Shown: one piece after another, positions 36,256 through 44,523 of the stretch
Numbering within the stretch: the stretch's first letter is position 1
How the letters are laid out: every line of letters starts with the position of its first letter
Assembly: GCA_046710535.1 (NCBI GenBank)
Contig: JBKEHH010000002.1
Span: 62,001 to 126,000, forward strand
Source: CAWVSB01 sp046710535
GTDB taxonomy: Bacteria > Pseudomonadota > Gammaproteobacteria > Pseudomonadales > CAWVSB01
DNA: 64,000 nucleotides
Direction of reading: 5' to 3'
The notes under the pieces: generated by a model
The model's input: only the letters and a program-made list of their open reading frames with translations
Told to the model about the DNA's origin: nothing
The model's database searches: none
Translations under genes and position numbers: made by a program

Positions 36256-37479
36256 ATGTCGGATATCAATAAAGTTGTTTTAGCCTATTCAGGAGGCTTG
36301 GACACTTCGGTGATTGTTCGTTGGTTGCAAGATACCTATCAGTGTGAAGTAGTCACATTTACCGCTGATATCGGTCAGGGTGAGGAAGTTGCGCCCGCTC
36401 GGGCTAAGGCTGAAGCCTTGGGTGTTAAAGAGATTTATATCGATGACTTGCGTGAAGAATATGTGCGTGATTTTGTCTTTCCAATGTTTCGCGCTAATAC
36501 CATCTATGAAGGCGAGTATTTATTAGGAACTTCTATAGCCCGTCCGCTGATAGCTAAGCGCTTAATCGAAATTGCTAACGAAACCAATGCCGATGCAATT
36601 TCACATGGAGCGACTGGTAAAGGTAATGACCAAGTGCGATTCGAGCTAGGCGCTTATGCGCTTAAACCTGGGATTGAAGTAATAGCCCCTTGGCGTGAAT
36701 GGGACTTAACTTCGCGTGAGACCCTAATGCAGTATTGTGCAGATCGAGATATTCCTGTTGATTACGCTGGTGGTAACAAGAAAAAGTCGCCTTATTCAAT
36801 GGACGCGAATTTACTGCATATCTCTTATGAGGGAGGCAATCTAGAAGATCCATTCTGGGAGCCAGAAGAAGATATGTGGCGCTGGTCGGTTGCGCCAGAA
36901 GCGGCACCAGACACGGCAACCTACATAGAGCTAACCTATCGACAAGGTGACATTGTAGCTATCGATGGCACAGCCATGAGCCCTGCAACTGTACTTGAAT
37001 ATTTAAATACCGTTGGCGGAGCAAACGGTATTGGCCGTCTAGATTTGGTTGAAAACCGTTATGTGGGCATGAAATCGCGTGGTTGTTACGAAACACCAGG
37101 CGGCACCATTATGATGAAAGGCCATCGCGCGATTGAGTCAATCACCTTAGACCGTGAAGTAGCCCATTTGAAAGATGAGCTTATGCCACGCTATGCCAAA
37201 ATTATTTATAATGGTTATTGGTGGAGCCCAGAGCGCGCCATGCTGCAAGCTGCTATAGATGACTCACAGCAGTTTGTTAATGGCGTGGTTCGCCTTAAAT
37301 TATACAAAGGTAATGTGGCTGTGGTTGGCCGTAAGTCTGAGCACTCACTATTTGATGCAAATATTGCGACTTTTGAAGATGACGCTGGTGCATATGACCA
37401 AAAAGACGCCGAAGGCTTTATCAAACTTAATGCGTTGAGGTTGCGTATAGCCGCAAATAAAGGACGTTCAATGCTGTAA
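36256..37479 (+). CDS. argG: Argininosuccinate synthase
   Basis: ATP-dependent enzyme that joins citrulline and aspartate in arginine synthesis. The 407-residue protein has the P-loop-like nucleotide site LAYSGGLDTS at 9-18, the GATGKGNDQVRFE substrate block, and the SPYSMDANLLHISYEGG, and GRKS.HSLFD C-terminal signatures of type 1 ArgG. ATG at 36256 follows AATGGAGT. It is followed by a terminator. No other arginine genes are visible in this window. Confidence 0.97.
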   Translation: MSDINKVVLAYSGGLDTSVIVRWLQDTYQCEVVTFTADIGQGEEVAPARAKAEALGVKEIYIDDLREEYVRDFVFPMFRANTIYEGEYLLGTSIARPLIAKRLIEIANETNADAISHGATGKGNDQVRFELGAYALKPGIEVIAPWREWDLTSRETLMQYCADRDIPVDYAGGNKKKSPYSMDANLLHISYEGGNLEDPFWEPEEDMWRWSVAPEAAPDTATYIELTYRQGDIVAIDGTAMSPATVLEYLNTVGGANGIGRLDLVENRYVGMKSRGCYETPGGTIMMKGHRAIESITLDREVAHLKDELMPRYAKIIYNGYWWSPERAMLQAAIDDSQQFVNGVVRLKLYKGNVAVVGRKSEHSLFDANIATFEDDAGAYDQKDAEGFIKLNALRLRIAANKGRSML

Positions 37480-37504
37480 ACGGCAGCTTTGCTGCCACCG
37501 CCTG

Positions 37505-37528
37505 AAAGCCTGCATTGCAGGCTTTTTT
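37505..37528 (+). terminator. Rho-independent terminator of argG
   Basis: GCCTGCA/TGCAGGC hairpin with A-run before and T-run after it, 26 bases after the argG stop. Confidence 0.9.
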
Positions 37529-37585
37529 GTATCTGAATGTAATATTGTAGACTGGTTCCTTTATTGCAGTTCTAGTCATATATTG

Positions 37586-38410
37586 GGTACTGACAAGTTA
37601 ATCCGCGATAATTCATAATGCTTGGATTAAAAACTCATCCAGTATGTACAAGCATCACAGGTTTCCACTCGAGATTATTCAGTATGCCGTTAGGCTATAC
37701 CTTCGTTTTAATTTAAGCATTAGAGATGTCGAAGATTTACTTGCCCATCGCGGAGTTATCGTTAGCTAAGAAGCGATTAGGCTTTGGGTTAATAAGTTTG
37801 GGCCGAAATATGCCGAGAAGCTTAAAAGAAAACATGGAAGTTTTGGCGATACATTTTCCATTGATGAAGTCTTCATAAAAATCGATGGTAGGCTGCATTA
37901 CTTGTGGAGAGCGGTCGATCAAGAGAGTCTGCCACGTGAGCGAAGCGAGTGCTTTGGGTATGGTGAGGTTGTTGATGTATTCTTGCAGAGTAGGAGAAAC
38001 GCTAAAGCTGCTAGAATTCTTCAAACGGCTTTTAAAATCAAACAAAGGCGAGCCGAGAGAAATCGTTACTGATAAATTAAGAAGTTATAACGTTGCTCAT
38101 CGGGAGTTAATTCCAAATGTTGATTATAGCTCAAGATAGTATGCGAATAACAAAGCTGAGCTTTCGCGTCAAGTCACTAGGGGTCGTGAAAGAGGCATGC
38201 GAAAGTTTAAGTCAGTAACGCAGGAAAACCGGTTTATGTCAGCTCACAAAGAGGCCTATATTTGTTCAATTTGGGACGTAATTTAATTTCGGCAGGACAT
38301 TTTCGGGATTTAAGAGAGTGCGCTTTTGTGTCTTGGAGTCGAGTGGTTTCGGTATGATGGTGTAGATCGGTTGAGTGTGTTGCGAAATTCAAAAATAACT
38401 TGTCAGTACC
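37586..38410 (+). mobile_element. IS6-family insertion sequence relic
   Basis: The element spans 825 bases between perfect 15-base terminal inverted repeats, GGTACTGACAAGTTA at 37586-37600 and its complement at 38396-38410. That size and repeat position fit the IS6 family. The 8-base target duplication usual for the family is not evident (ATATATTG left, TTAAATAG right). The single transposase gene inside is broken, so the element is immobile unless helped in trans. Confidence 0.85.
37644..38357 (+). pseudogene. Broken IS6-family transposase
   Basis: Reads MYKHHRFPLEIIQYAVRLYL and IRDVEDLLAHRGVIV until TAA at 37767 (Tyr normally), then EAIRLWVNKFGPKYAEKL and the first catalytic Asp in FSIDEVFIKIDGRLHYLWRA. 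A 36-base in-frame insertion (37926-37961) interrupts DQEGEVVDV. A one-base frameshift follows near 38010; the second frame reads REIVTDKLRSYNVAHREL with the second Asp. TAG stops it after DYSSR; NNKAELSRQVTRGRERGMRKF and a final frame with LGRNLISAGHFRDLRECAFV complete the gene. At least five lesions show that it has been dead for a long time. Confidence 0.85.
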
Positions 38411-38456
38411 TTAAATAGTAATAAAATTGATAATTGTATGATTTGGAGAATAACTA

Positions 38457-38852
38457 GTGGAAAAAGATACGCATTCAGTAACCATGGGCTACTTGTTGTG
38501 GATATTTGGCTTCTTGGGCGCTCATCGTTTTTATTATGGCAAGCAAATCACCGGTGTTATTTGGTTTTTTACCTTCGGTCTATTTTTTTTGGGCTGGATT
38601 ATCGATTTGTTTCTAATTCCGGCAATGGATAGAGAGGCTGATAACCGCTTTGCTGAAGGCGCGATTGATTACAATTTAGCTTGGATATTCTTAACATTTT
38701 TAGGTGTTTTTGGTATTCATCGTTTTTATCAGGGAAAAATCATTTCTGGCATATTGTATTTATTTACAGGTGGACTATTTTTGTTCGGAGTTCTGTACGA
38801 CTTATTTACGCTGAACGAGCAAGTGTCGGCAATAAATAGTAATCAAGCTTAA
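38457..38852 (+). CDS. Double TM2-domain membrane protein
   Basis: Membrane protein of 131 residues with two TM2 units, each a helix, the G..G.HRFY.GK turn and a second helix: GFLGAHRFYYGKQITGVIWF and GVFGIHRFYQGKIISGILYL. TM2 proteins usually have one unit; the function is unclear. The start is GTG at 38457 preceded by a GGAG. It lies directly after the IS relic and is followed by a broken DUF1289 gene. Confidence 0.85.
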   Translation: MEKDTHSVTMGYLLWIFGFLGAHRFYYGKQITGVIWFFTFGLFFLGWIIDLFLIPAMDREADNRFAEGAIDYNLAWIFLTFLGVFGIHRFYQGKIISGILYLFTGGLFLFGVLYDLFTLNEQVSAINSNQA

Positions 38853-38864
38853 TTGGATCAAAGC

Positions 38865-39058
38865 CGCCTAAAGATCCACTTATATCTCCCTGTCTGCGCA
38901 ATTAGTTAGATAACGATGACATCTGTATTGGCTGTCAGGTGTCGTTAGATGAGGTGAAAAGTTGGCGTTTGGATGGACTTAAACGACGTAAAGAAATTTT
39001 AGCTAATTGTTATATACGAAGAGAAAAGCAGCCAGCTAGAAAGGCCAAGTATGAATGA
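38865..39058 (+). pseudogene. Broken DUF1289 protein
   Basis: A short Cys-rich protein of the DUF1289 type, without a recognisable start codon and with an in-frame TAG. The frame reads PKDPLISPCLRN, then TAG where a Cys codon would be expected, then LDNDDICIGCQVSLDEVKSW and LKRRKEILANCYIRR to TGA at 39056. Three of the four metal cysteines of the SPC...C...CxGC pattern remain. Function is unknown even for the intact family. Confidence 0.75.
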
Positions 39059-39084
39059 AATACTGCTATTTACTCTGCTGGCAC

Positions 39085-39115
39085 AAAAAGGCCTCTTGAA
39101 TAAGAGGCCTGATTT
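39085..39115 (-). terminator. Rho-independent terminator of the second AGCS gene
   Basis: A hairpin AGGCCTCTT (39089-39097)/AAGAGGCCT (39102-39110) with an A-run on the left gives a T-run for the minus-strand gene that ends at 39119. Confidence 0.85.
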
Positions 39116-39118
39116 ATT

Positions 39119-40480
39119 TTAAGAGGTTTGTTTTGCTGCTTCTACTTCATCACTAATCGATTTTTTACTCAGCCTAAATATTACCGGGCTAAGCAGTAGT
39201 AAGGCTATTAAGTTTGGTATGGCCATTAGCGCATTGAAAGTGTCGGCTAGTAGCCAAATAAAACCTAGCTGGGCGGCTGCGCCAAACGGAATTGCGCCAA
39301 TCCATAATACTCTAAAAGGTAAAATAGCCCGAGTGCCGAAGATGTAAACCACGCAGCGTTCGCCATAAAAGCTCCAGCCTAAAATAGTGGTGAAGGCAAA
39401 AAAGCATAAGCCTATTGAAATCATAACGTCGCCATAGGGTATTTGTGATGCAAATGCCGCGGCTGTTAACGAGGCGCCGCCTTCACCGCTAGTCCACACG
39501 CCAGTTATAACTATAACTAAGCCAGTTATAGTACAGACGATTAAGGTGTCGATGAATGTGCCTAACATGGCGATAGTGCCCTGTTTGACCGGGTCGTTAG
39601 TTTGCGCTGCTGCATGAGCAATCGGTGCACTACCAAGTCCTGCTTCGTTTGAGAACACGCCGCGGGCAACACCAAACTGAATGGCAAGCATTATGCCTGC
39701 GCCAACAAAGCCGCCGGTAGCTGCAGTGCCATTAAATGCACTGTCGATAATGAGTGCAAAAGCAGCGGGAATGTCACTGAGGTTAAGCGCTAATACAGTA
39801 AGACCTAAGGCTAAATAGCTGACTGCCATTAGCGGCACTAATACTCCGGCAACGGTGGCAATACGTTTAACGCCGCCCAGTAATACCATGCCAACCAAGA
39901 TAACCATTACGGCGCTAGATATTATCGGATCGATATCGAAGGTGCTTTGCATGGCGTCGGCAACAGAATTGGCTTGTACCGTATTGCCCATGCCAAAACC
40001 GGCGAATATGGCGAAGAATGAAAACGCCCACGCTAACCAGCGCCAATTATCACCAAGGCCATTTTTAATATAATACATCGGGCCGCCAGAATAATTGCCC
40101 TGTTCATCAACTTCACGATACTCAACGGCCAGCACTGCCTCGCCATATTTTGTTGCCATGCCAACTAATGCTGTACACCACATCCAAAACAATGCGCCGG
40201 GGCCACCGATACTGATCGCGGTTGCAACGCCGGCAATATTACCGGTGCCAATGGTGGCAGAAAGCGAAGTCATTAATGCATTAAATGGCGATATTTGGCC
40301 TTCTCCACCGTCACTTTTACGCCCATCTATTAATAACTTAAAGGCTTTGGGTATATTCCTAAGTGGTGCAAACTTTAGTCCCGCCATTAAATAAAAGCCG
40401 GTGCCTAAAATAAGAATCAGCATTAACGGCCCCCAGACAATGCCGTTAATAGACGTGACCATATTGGATATTTGTTCCAT
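39119..40480 (-). CDS. Alanine/glycine:sodium symporter (AGCS family), second copy
   Basis: Inner-membrane sodium-coupled amino acid transporter of 453 residues with 10 to 11 helices. It shares FNALMTSLSATIGTGNIAGV, the GGPMYYIKNGLGDNWRW loop and FGVARGVFSNEAGLGSAPIA with the copy at 18.3 kb, but has its own C-terminal half and a longer second half with the IFGTRAILPFRVLWIGAIP block. Differences across the whole length make it a paralog, not a recent duplicate. It is terminated by the hairpin at 39085. Confidence 0.94.
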   Translation of the reverse strand: MEQISNMVTSINGIVWGPLMLILILGTGFYLMAGLKFAPLRNIPKAFKLLIDGRKSDGGEGQISPFNALMTSLSATIGTGNIAGVATAISIGGPGALFWMWCTALVGMATKYGEAVLAVEYREVDEQGNYSGGPMYYIKNGLGDNWRWLAWAFSFFAIFAGFGMGNTVQANSVADAMQSTFDIDPIISSAVMVILVGMVLLGGVKRIATVAGVLVPLMAVSYLALGLTVLALNLSDIPAAFALIIDSAFNGTAATGGFVGAGIMLAIQFGVARGVFSNEAGLGSAPIAHAAAQTNDPVKQGTIAMLGTFIDTLIVCTITGLVIVITGVWTSGEGGASLTAAAFASQIPYGDVMISIGLCFFAFTTILGWSFYGERCVVYIFGTRAILPFRVLWIGAIPFGAAAQLGFIWLLADTFNALMAIPNLIALLLLSPVIFRLSKKSISDEVEAAKQTS

Positions 40481-40870
40481 TTAAAACTCCGCTTTCGCTG
40501 ATGTCATTCGGGTGTTATTTTTTTATAAATAGCATTTTTAAGCTGGTTGAAAGAATGCTCAATATATTTTTTGAAAATAGTATAGCAGTAGGCGCTAGCG
40601 CTAAGTAGTCGAATTTAAATAGGCTGCGAAGCTAATTACTTAGATAGTTAGCGATATCTTAAGCAAGTTGACTGGTATCAGTCATACCTTAAAACAATAT
40701 TGATAGCTTAGACGAGATGTTTTGTGGACATGTCACAAAGATAGTGTATTCACGACAATAGGCTGTTTCTGCACCAGATTATTACTGTTTGATGGCCCAG
40801 AATAAATCCACTTAGAACTAAGCTTTATACCAGCTAATGGTTTGTTAAAAGTCCCGGTAAACCGCTTAAC
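40481..40870. other. Intergenic leader, no gene seen
   Basis: About 390 bases upstream of the AGCS gene; it must contain its promoter. A short palindrome GGCGCTAGCGCT at about 40592 and A/T-rich tracts are the only features I see. Confidence 0.4.
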
Positions 40871-41587
40871 TTAGCTTTGCTTGCTATAGAAGTCAGCTTT
40901 TAGTGTTTCGTATAAATCGATCAAGCTTTGTGCGGTGTCTTTGTCATATTCGCGCAAGCCGCTGAGTACCAGTTTTTTATAGCCTTGGCCGATCTCTTGG
41001 CCATTTTCTTTGACCACAAAGTGCAGCTTTACATCGCCGCGTTTGCCGTTGACTTTTAATTCCGATCCATTTAGACCCAGTGTTGGATTAGTCAAATTGG
41101 AGGTTTCTAAAGCTAAGGTCATGCTTTCATAGATAACTAACGGCCTTGCCGGGTTAATAATGACATTATGTTTTTCCATTAATGGCATTAAAATGTGCGG
41201 GAAATTTTGACCAGAAAATGCCACATATTCTCGAATCAGTTGCTCAATCATCATTGAATTAGTATTTGGCTCGCCGCTGCGAGTGACAGACATAAAGGAT
41301 TTACCGGCTGGATTAGTGATTGAAAATTTACTGCCAGGATTGTCTGGATAGATTAGCGTCGCGTCTTTTCCGACCATGCCTTCAAAATCAAAGTGCATAT
41401 CAGTGCTTAAGCCATACTTGCCTAAAACCATCGCGAATAATAAGTCGCCTGGTACGCAGAAGCGTTTTGAGTCTGGATCATGGATAACATTAAAATCCCC
41501 CGCAACAGTTTTTGCGAATAGGCTGCTTTGTTCAGCGCTAAATGCGATTCCTTCCGCTGTTTGTGTATGAAACTGATCTAAAAACAT
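40871..41587 (-). CDS. DUF3581 family protein
   Basis: Protein of 238 residues with no predicted signal peptide. It has the conserved N-terminal patterns FAKTVAGDFNVIHDPDSKRFCVPGDLLFAMVLGK and NFPHILMPLMEKHNVIINPAR, then RPLVIYESMTLALE. Homologs of the same length occur in Shewanella, Vibrio and other gammaproteobacteria, without known function; the VAGDFNPIH pattern resembles the hot-dog/MaoC-type fold active-site region, which is only a suggestion. ATG at 41587. Confidence 0.85.
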   Translation of the reverse strand: MFLDQFHTQTAEGIAFSAEQSSLFAKTVAGDFNVIHDPDSKRFCVPGDLLFAMVLGKYGLSTDMHFDFEGMVGKDATLIYPDNPGSKFSITNPAGKSFMSVTRSGEPNTNSMMIEQLIREYVAFSGQNFPHILMPLMEKHNVIINPARPLVIYESMTLALETSNLTNPTLGLNGSELKVNGKRGDVKLHFVVKENGQEIGQGYKKLVLSGLREYDKDTAQSLIDLYETLKADFYSKQS

Positions 41588-41700
41588 ATTTATTCCATTG
41601 GCTTTTAGTGGCTTTATAATGAGTTATCTGCGGGCACTATTATCGAAATTGTGAGCCAACATGCAAGCGCAGAACAGACAGTTGTTATAAGGATGCGGAC

Positions 41701-42864
41701 TCAGTCCCGAAATAGTTGGCTGATATCAAAGCCTGTAGTGCTATATATTATTTGAATTTGTGTCTCTGATAGGCATGACCATTGGCTTTGCAGGTTTTTC
41801 CACACTTCTGTTTGAAAAGATTTTGCTACTGATTTGAATGGGAGTCCTAAAATTTCACCGCTATAAATATTATTGCGGTTATCAAATGCTGTTTCGTTAA
41901 AATTGGTCTCGCCCTGTTGCCTTGCAATGCCATATGCCAGTGTATTTTGGGCCATTAACGGAGTGAAAGTCTTGCCGATAATATCGAGTAATGGTGCTAA
42001 CTGCGGTGATAGAAAAAGCGGGCCATCATCGGTGACGTGTTTGCCTTTATTTATATTGATAAGCCATTGATAGGTGGTCGGCGCTAGTTCCTTAATGCTG
42101 TCAGCGGCGCTGGGGTCTGACATATTCATATAAAGTTGACCATAAACGCTAGCGTCTGCAACGGTAAATTGTTCGCCCAGCAGATACGCTTGCTGGGTGA
42201 AGACGTTTTCTAGGGCAGCGAGGTATTCGCGCCATGCTATGTCGAGCAATGCGTGAGTAGCTGGGAAACCTTCAACTGCTGGCGGTGTTAGTTTTGCCGG
42301 CATATCACATTGATAATCCGCTGGGGCAACGCTAAATAGATAAGGAAGCCTGCGTACTTGGCGGCGAGGAAAAATTATCGCCATAACTTTGTTTAACCCT
42401 AAGGGTAATACATGTCTAAATTCATGGCTTAATCTCTTTCCTGCGTCGTTATCTTGGGCTGCAGTTACCCAACGCATGTGGTGCACCATGTATAAACCAA
42501 ACTCATCAAAGGCTTCGTCGATTAAATTGGCAACAAAGGCAATGCTAGGGTCTGTTGGTATTACGGGGGTAGAGGAATAAGAGGCATCTAGCCAGCGAGC
42601 AATGCTGCTTGAATCATATTGTATATCTGAACCTGTCACTAGATAGGGTACTGCCGGGTATTCGTCCAGATCTGTCATTTTAGGATAGCGAGTAATACTA
42701 CGATTATTTTTGCCTCTAAATAATGCTAGATTTATTTTTAGATTCTCTATCCAGCTGCCGTCATCAGGCAGCATTCGATAGGCTTGCTGTTTGAATTGTA
42801 ATAAAGAGCTTATTTTCCAGGCGTAAGGTGACAGCTCGGAGGACCAAATAATATGTGATGACAT
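41701..42864 (-). CDS. Glutathione S-transferase family protein, extended
   Basis: Protein of 387 residues. The N-terminal thioredoxin-like domain (about 1-90) has SELSPYAWKISSLLQFK (a Ser in the usual catalytic position) and the G-site stretch VPYLVTGSDIQYDSSSIARWLD. A C-terminal all-helical GST domain follows to about 280 (LAALENVFTQQAYLLGEQF, VADASVYGQLYM). The remaining 100 residues are an extra C-terminal part unlike standard GSTs, and 387 is far above the usual 200 to 220. It ends the minus-strand set beginning with the FAD oxidoreductase, 11 bases away. Confidence 0.85.
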   Translation of the reverse strand: MSSHIIWSSELSPYAWKISSLLQFKQQAYRMLPDDGSWIENLKINLALFRGKNNRSITRYPKMTDLDEYPAVPYLVTGSDIQYDSSSIARWLDASYSSTPVIPTDPSIAFVANLIDEAFDEFGLYMVHHMRWVTAAQDNDAGKRLSHEFRHVLPLGLNKVMAIIFPRRQVRRLPYLFSVAPADYQCDMPAKLTPPAVEGFPATHALLDIAWREYLAALENVFTQQAYLLGEQFTVADASVYGQLYMNMSDPSAADSIKELAPTTYQWLININKGKHVTDDGPLFLSPQLAPLLDIIGKTFTPLMAQNTLAYGIARQQGETNFNETAFDNRNNIYSGEILGLPFKSVAKSFQTEVWKNLQSQWSCLSETQIQIIYSTTGFDISQLFRD

Positions 42865-42875
42865 AAAACCTATTC

Positions 42876-44042
42876 TTAATTATTTTTATTGGGTGGAGTG
42901 AAGCGCTTAACAAAGCCGCTATCAATCTTTTTTTTCCAATACCACACCCAGTTGCCGGATAAGCATAGCAAACCACGGGATAAAATAGCGTGTTTACCGC
43001 CAGTTGTTAGCAAGCTTAAAAACTGTTGCTGTGGCGTATATAGTTGCATTGCGGCGTTAGTTGGATCTATCAGTGAGCGAATATTATTACTGAGTATAGG
43101 GCCTTGTCGAACCGCGTAAACACCTGCCTTAGGTAACGCCTGACTAACAAAATTGATAGTGTCACCGGCGGCAAAAACATTGCGGTGTGAGGTGCTGCAA
43201 AGGGTTTGGTCAATATTGATGAATCCGTCTTCGTTACAAGACAGGCTAGTATTGGCAAGCCATGGTTTTGCCTGGGCATTAACCGCCCACACGGTAAAGT
43301 CAGACGATAATTCTGTTTCGTGGTCAATGGTTATGGCTGACTTAGTCGCCGAGGTGACGGTGCTATTGTAATAAACCGCTACGCTTTCTGCGGCTAAGTG
43401 TTTTCCAAATAGTGTTTGGACTTTTTTATTATGGCTAGCCAACAGTTTGTTTGCGCCGCAAATAAGATTGAGCTTTGCATCAATTTTAAGATTTTTAAGT
43501 CGATGCTTGATTGCCAGTATTACTTCGATACCGGCTGCGCCCCCGCCAACTACGGCTATACTAGGCGTTGAGCTGGTATTTTCTTGCTGAGTTGCGAGCC
43601 AGCGTTTCCATTCAGTAATAAACGACTTTATCGGTTTGACCGGATGCCCAAAGCTGGCACCCAATATATTATTGAGATTAGGCTGTGACCCAGTATTGAT
43701 GGAGAGTACATGGTATGCAACGGTGTCGCCGCTAGAGCAAGACACTAGGTTATTATCAGCATCTATAGTCGTAGCTCTTGCTTGAATAAACGCCACTTTA
43801 GCCCATTGGCAAAGTGCTGCAAGGTCGATATGGCATTCATTAAAACTATAATGGCCAGCAATTAAGCCCGGTAGCATGCCTGAATAAGGTGTCTGCAGGT
43901 CTTCACTAATAAGCGTCACTCGCACATTAGCTATTGGGCTAATTGCCAGCTGCCTTATCACTTCGATGTGGCTATGGCCGCCGCCAAGCAATACAATTGA
44001 TTTTTTAGTTGTAGCTAGTACTTGTTGCATATAATACGACAC
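42876..44042 (-). CDS. SelD-like FAD-dependent pyridine nucleotide-disulfide oxidoreductase
   Basis: Flavoprotein of 388 residues with two Rossmann motifs: IVLLGGGHSHIEVIRQLAI near the N-terminus (FAD) and IAVVGGGAAGIEVILAIKHR near 165 (NAD(P)H). FAAGDTINF near 290 is the second FAD motif. The sequence is closest in style to the FAD domain that is fused N-terminal to SelD in cyanobacteria, and to type II NADH dehydrogenases; the histidine-rich GHSH replaces the usual GAGPAG. It is divergent from the SUI1/arsenosugar genes. A role in electron supply to them is inference. Confidence 0.85.
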   Translation of the reverse strand: MSYYMQQVLATTKKSIVLLGGGHSHIEVIRQLAISPIANVRVTLISEDLQTPYSGMLPGLIAGHYSFNECHIDLAALCQWAKVAFIQARATTIDADNNLVSCSSGDTVAYHVLSINTGSQPNLNNILGASFGHPVKPIKSFITEWKRWLATQQENTSSTPSIAVVGGGAAGIEVILAIKHRLKNLKIDAKLNLICGANKLLASHNKKVQTLFGKHLAAESVAVYYNSTVTSATKSAITIDHETELSSDFTVWAVNAQAKPWLANTSLSCNEDGFINIDQTLCSTSHRNVFAAGDTINFVSQALPKAGVYAVRQGPILSNNIRSLIDPTNAAMQLYTPQQQFLSLLTTGGKHAILSRGLLCLSGNWVWYWKKKIDSGFVKRFTPPNKNN

Positions 44043-44119
44043 AATTATTTGGCAACCTAATGATAGGTTAGTAGTCTTACCCTGTAACCTATTAGCTTAA
44101 CCGAAAAGAGTGATTTAAA

Positions 44120-44479
44120 GTGGCAAAACAAAAAGCGGATGGATTGGTTTATTCCACCGACGGTGGGCGCAGTTGCCCCCAGTGCCGGCAGCCGATAGGG
44201 CAGTGTAATTGTAAACAGAATAATGCCGTCGCCAGCGGTGATGGGGTGGTGCGAGTTAGCCGCGAAACCAAAGGCCGCAAAGGCGCCGGTGTTACGTTGA
44301 TTAAAGGTGCGCCATTAGCCGCTGACGAGCTCAAAGTATTGGCTGGTGAGTTAAAGAAGAAGTGCGGAGTGGGCGGTGCGATAAAAGATGGCGTTATCGA
44401 AATACAAGGCGATAAACGCGATGCTGTTAAAAAAGTACTTGATGCTAAAGGCTGGGTTGTAAAGTTGGCCGGGGGGTAA
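44120..44479 (+). CDS. yciH: SUI1/eIF1-like translation factor (YciH)
   Basis: Cytoplasmic protein of 119 residues. The C-terminal 80 residues are a SUI1 domain: RVSRETKGRKGAGVTLIKGA and AGELKKKCGVGGAIKDGVIE then QGDKRDAVKKVLDAKGW. The N-terminus carries CPQCRQPIGQCNC, a four-Cys zinc-binding motif common to bacterial YciH proteins. E. coli YciH affects start-codon discrimination. It is upstream of the arsenosugar genes on the same strand with a 44-base gap, but it is a general housekeeping gene. Confidence 0.95.
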   Translation: MAKQKADGLVYSTDGGRSCPQCRQPIGQCNCKQNNAVASGDGVVRVSRETKGRKGAGVTLIKGAPLAADELKVLAGELKKKCGVGGAIKDGVIEIQGDKRDAVKKVLDAKGWVVKLAGG

Positions 44480-44523
44480 TTCACACCATTTTATAAATTG
44501 AAAATGTTATAGCTGGATTAAAT

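Noticed and set aside
37885..38139. Short frame with DKLRSYNVAHREL read as a stand-alone protein
   Set aside because: It is the second part of the broken IS6 transposase, out of frame only because of a one-base lesion.
37578..38418. 8-base target duplication flanking the IS6 relic
   Set aside because: The left (ATATATTG) and right (TTAAATAG) flanks do not match.
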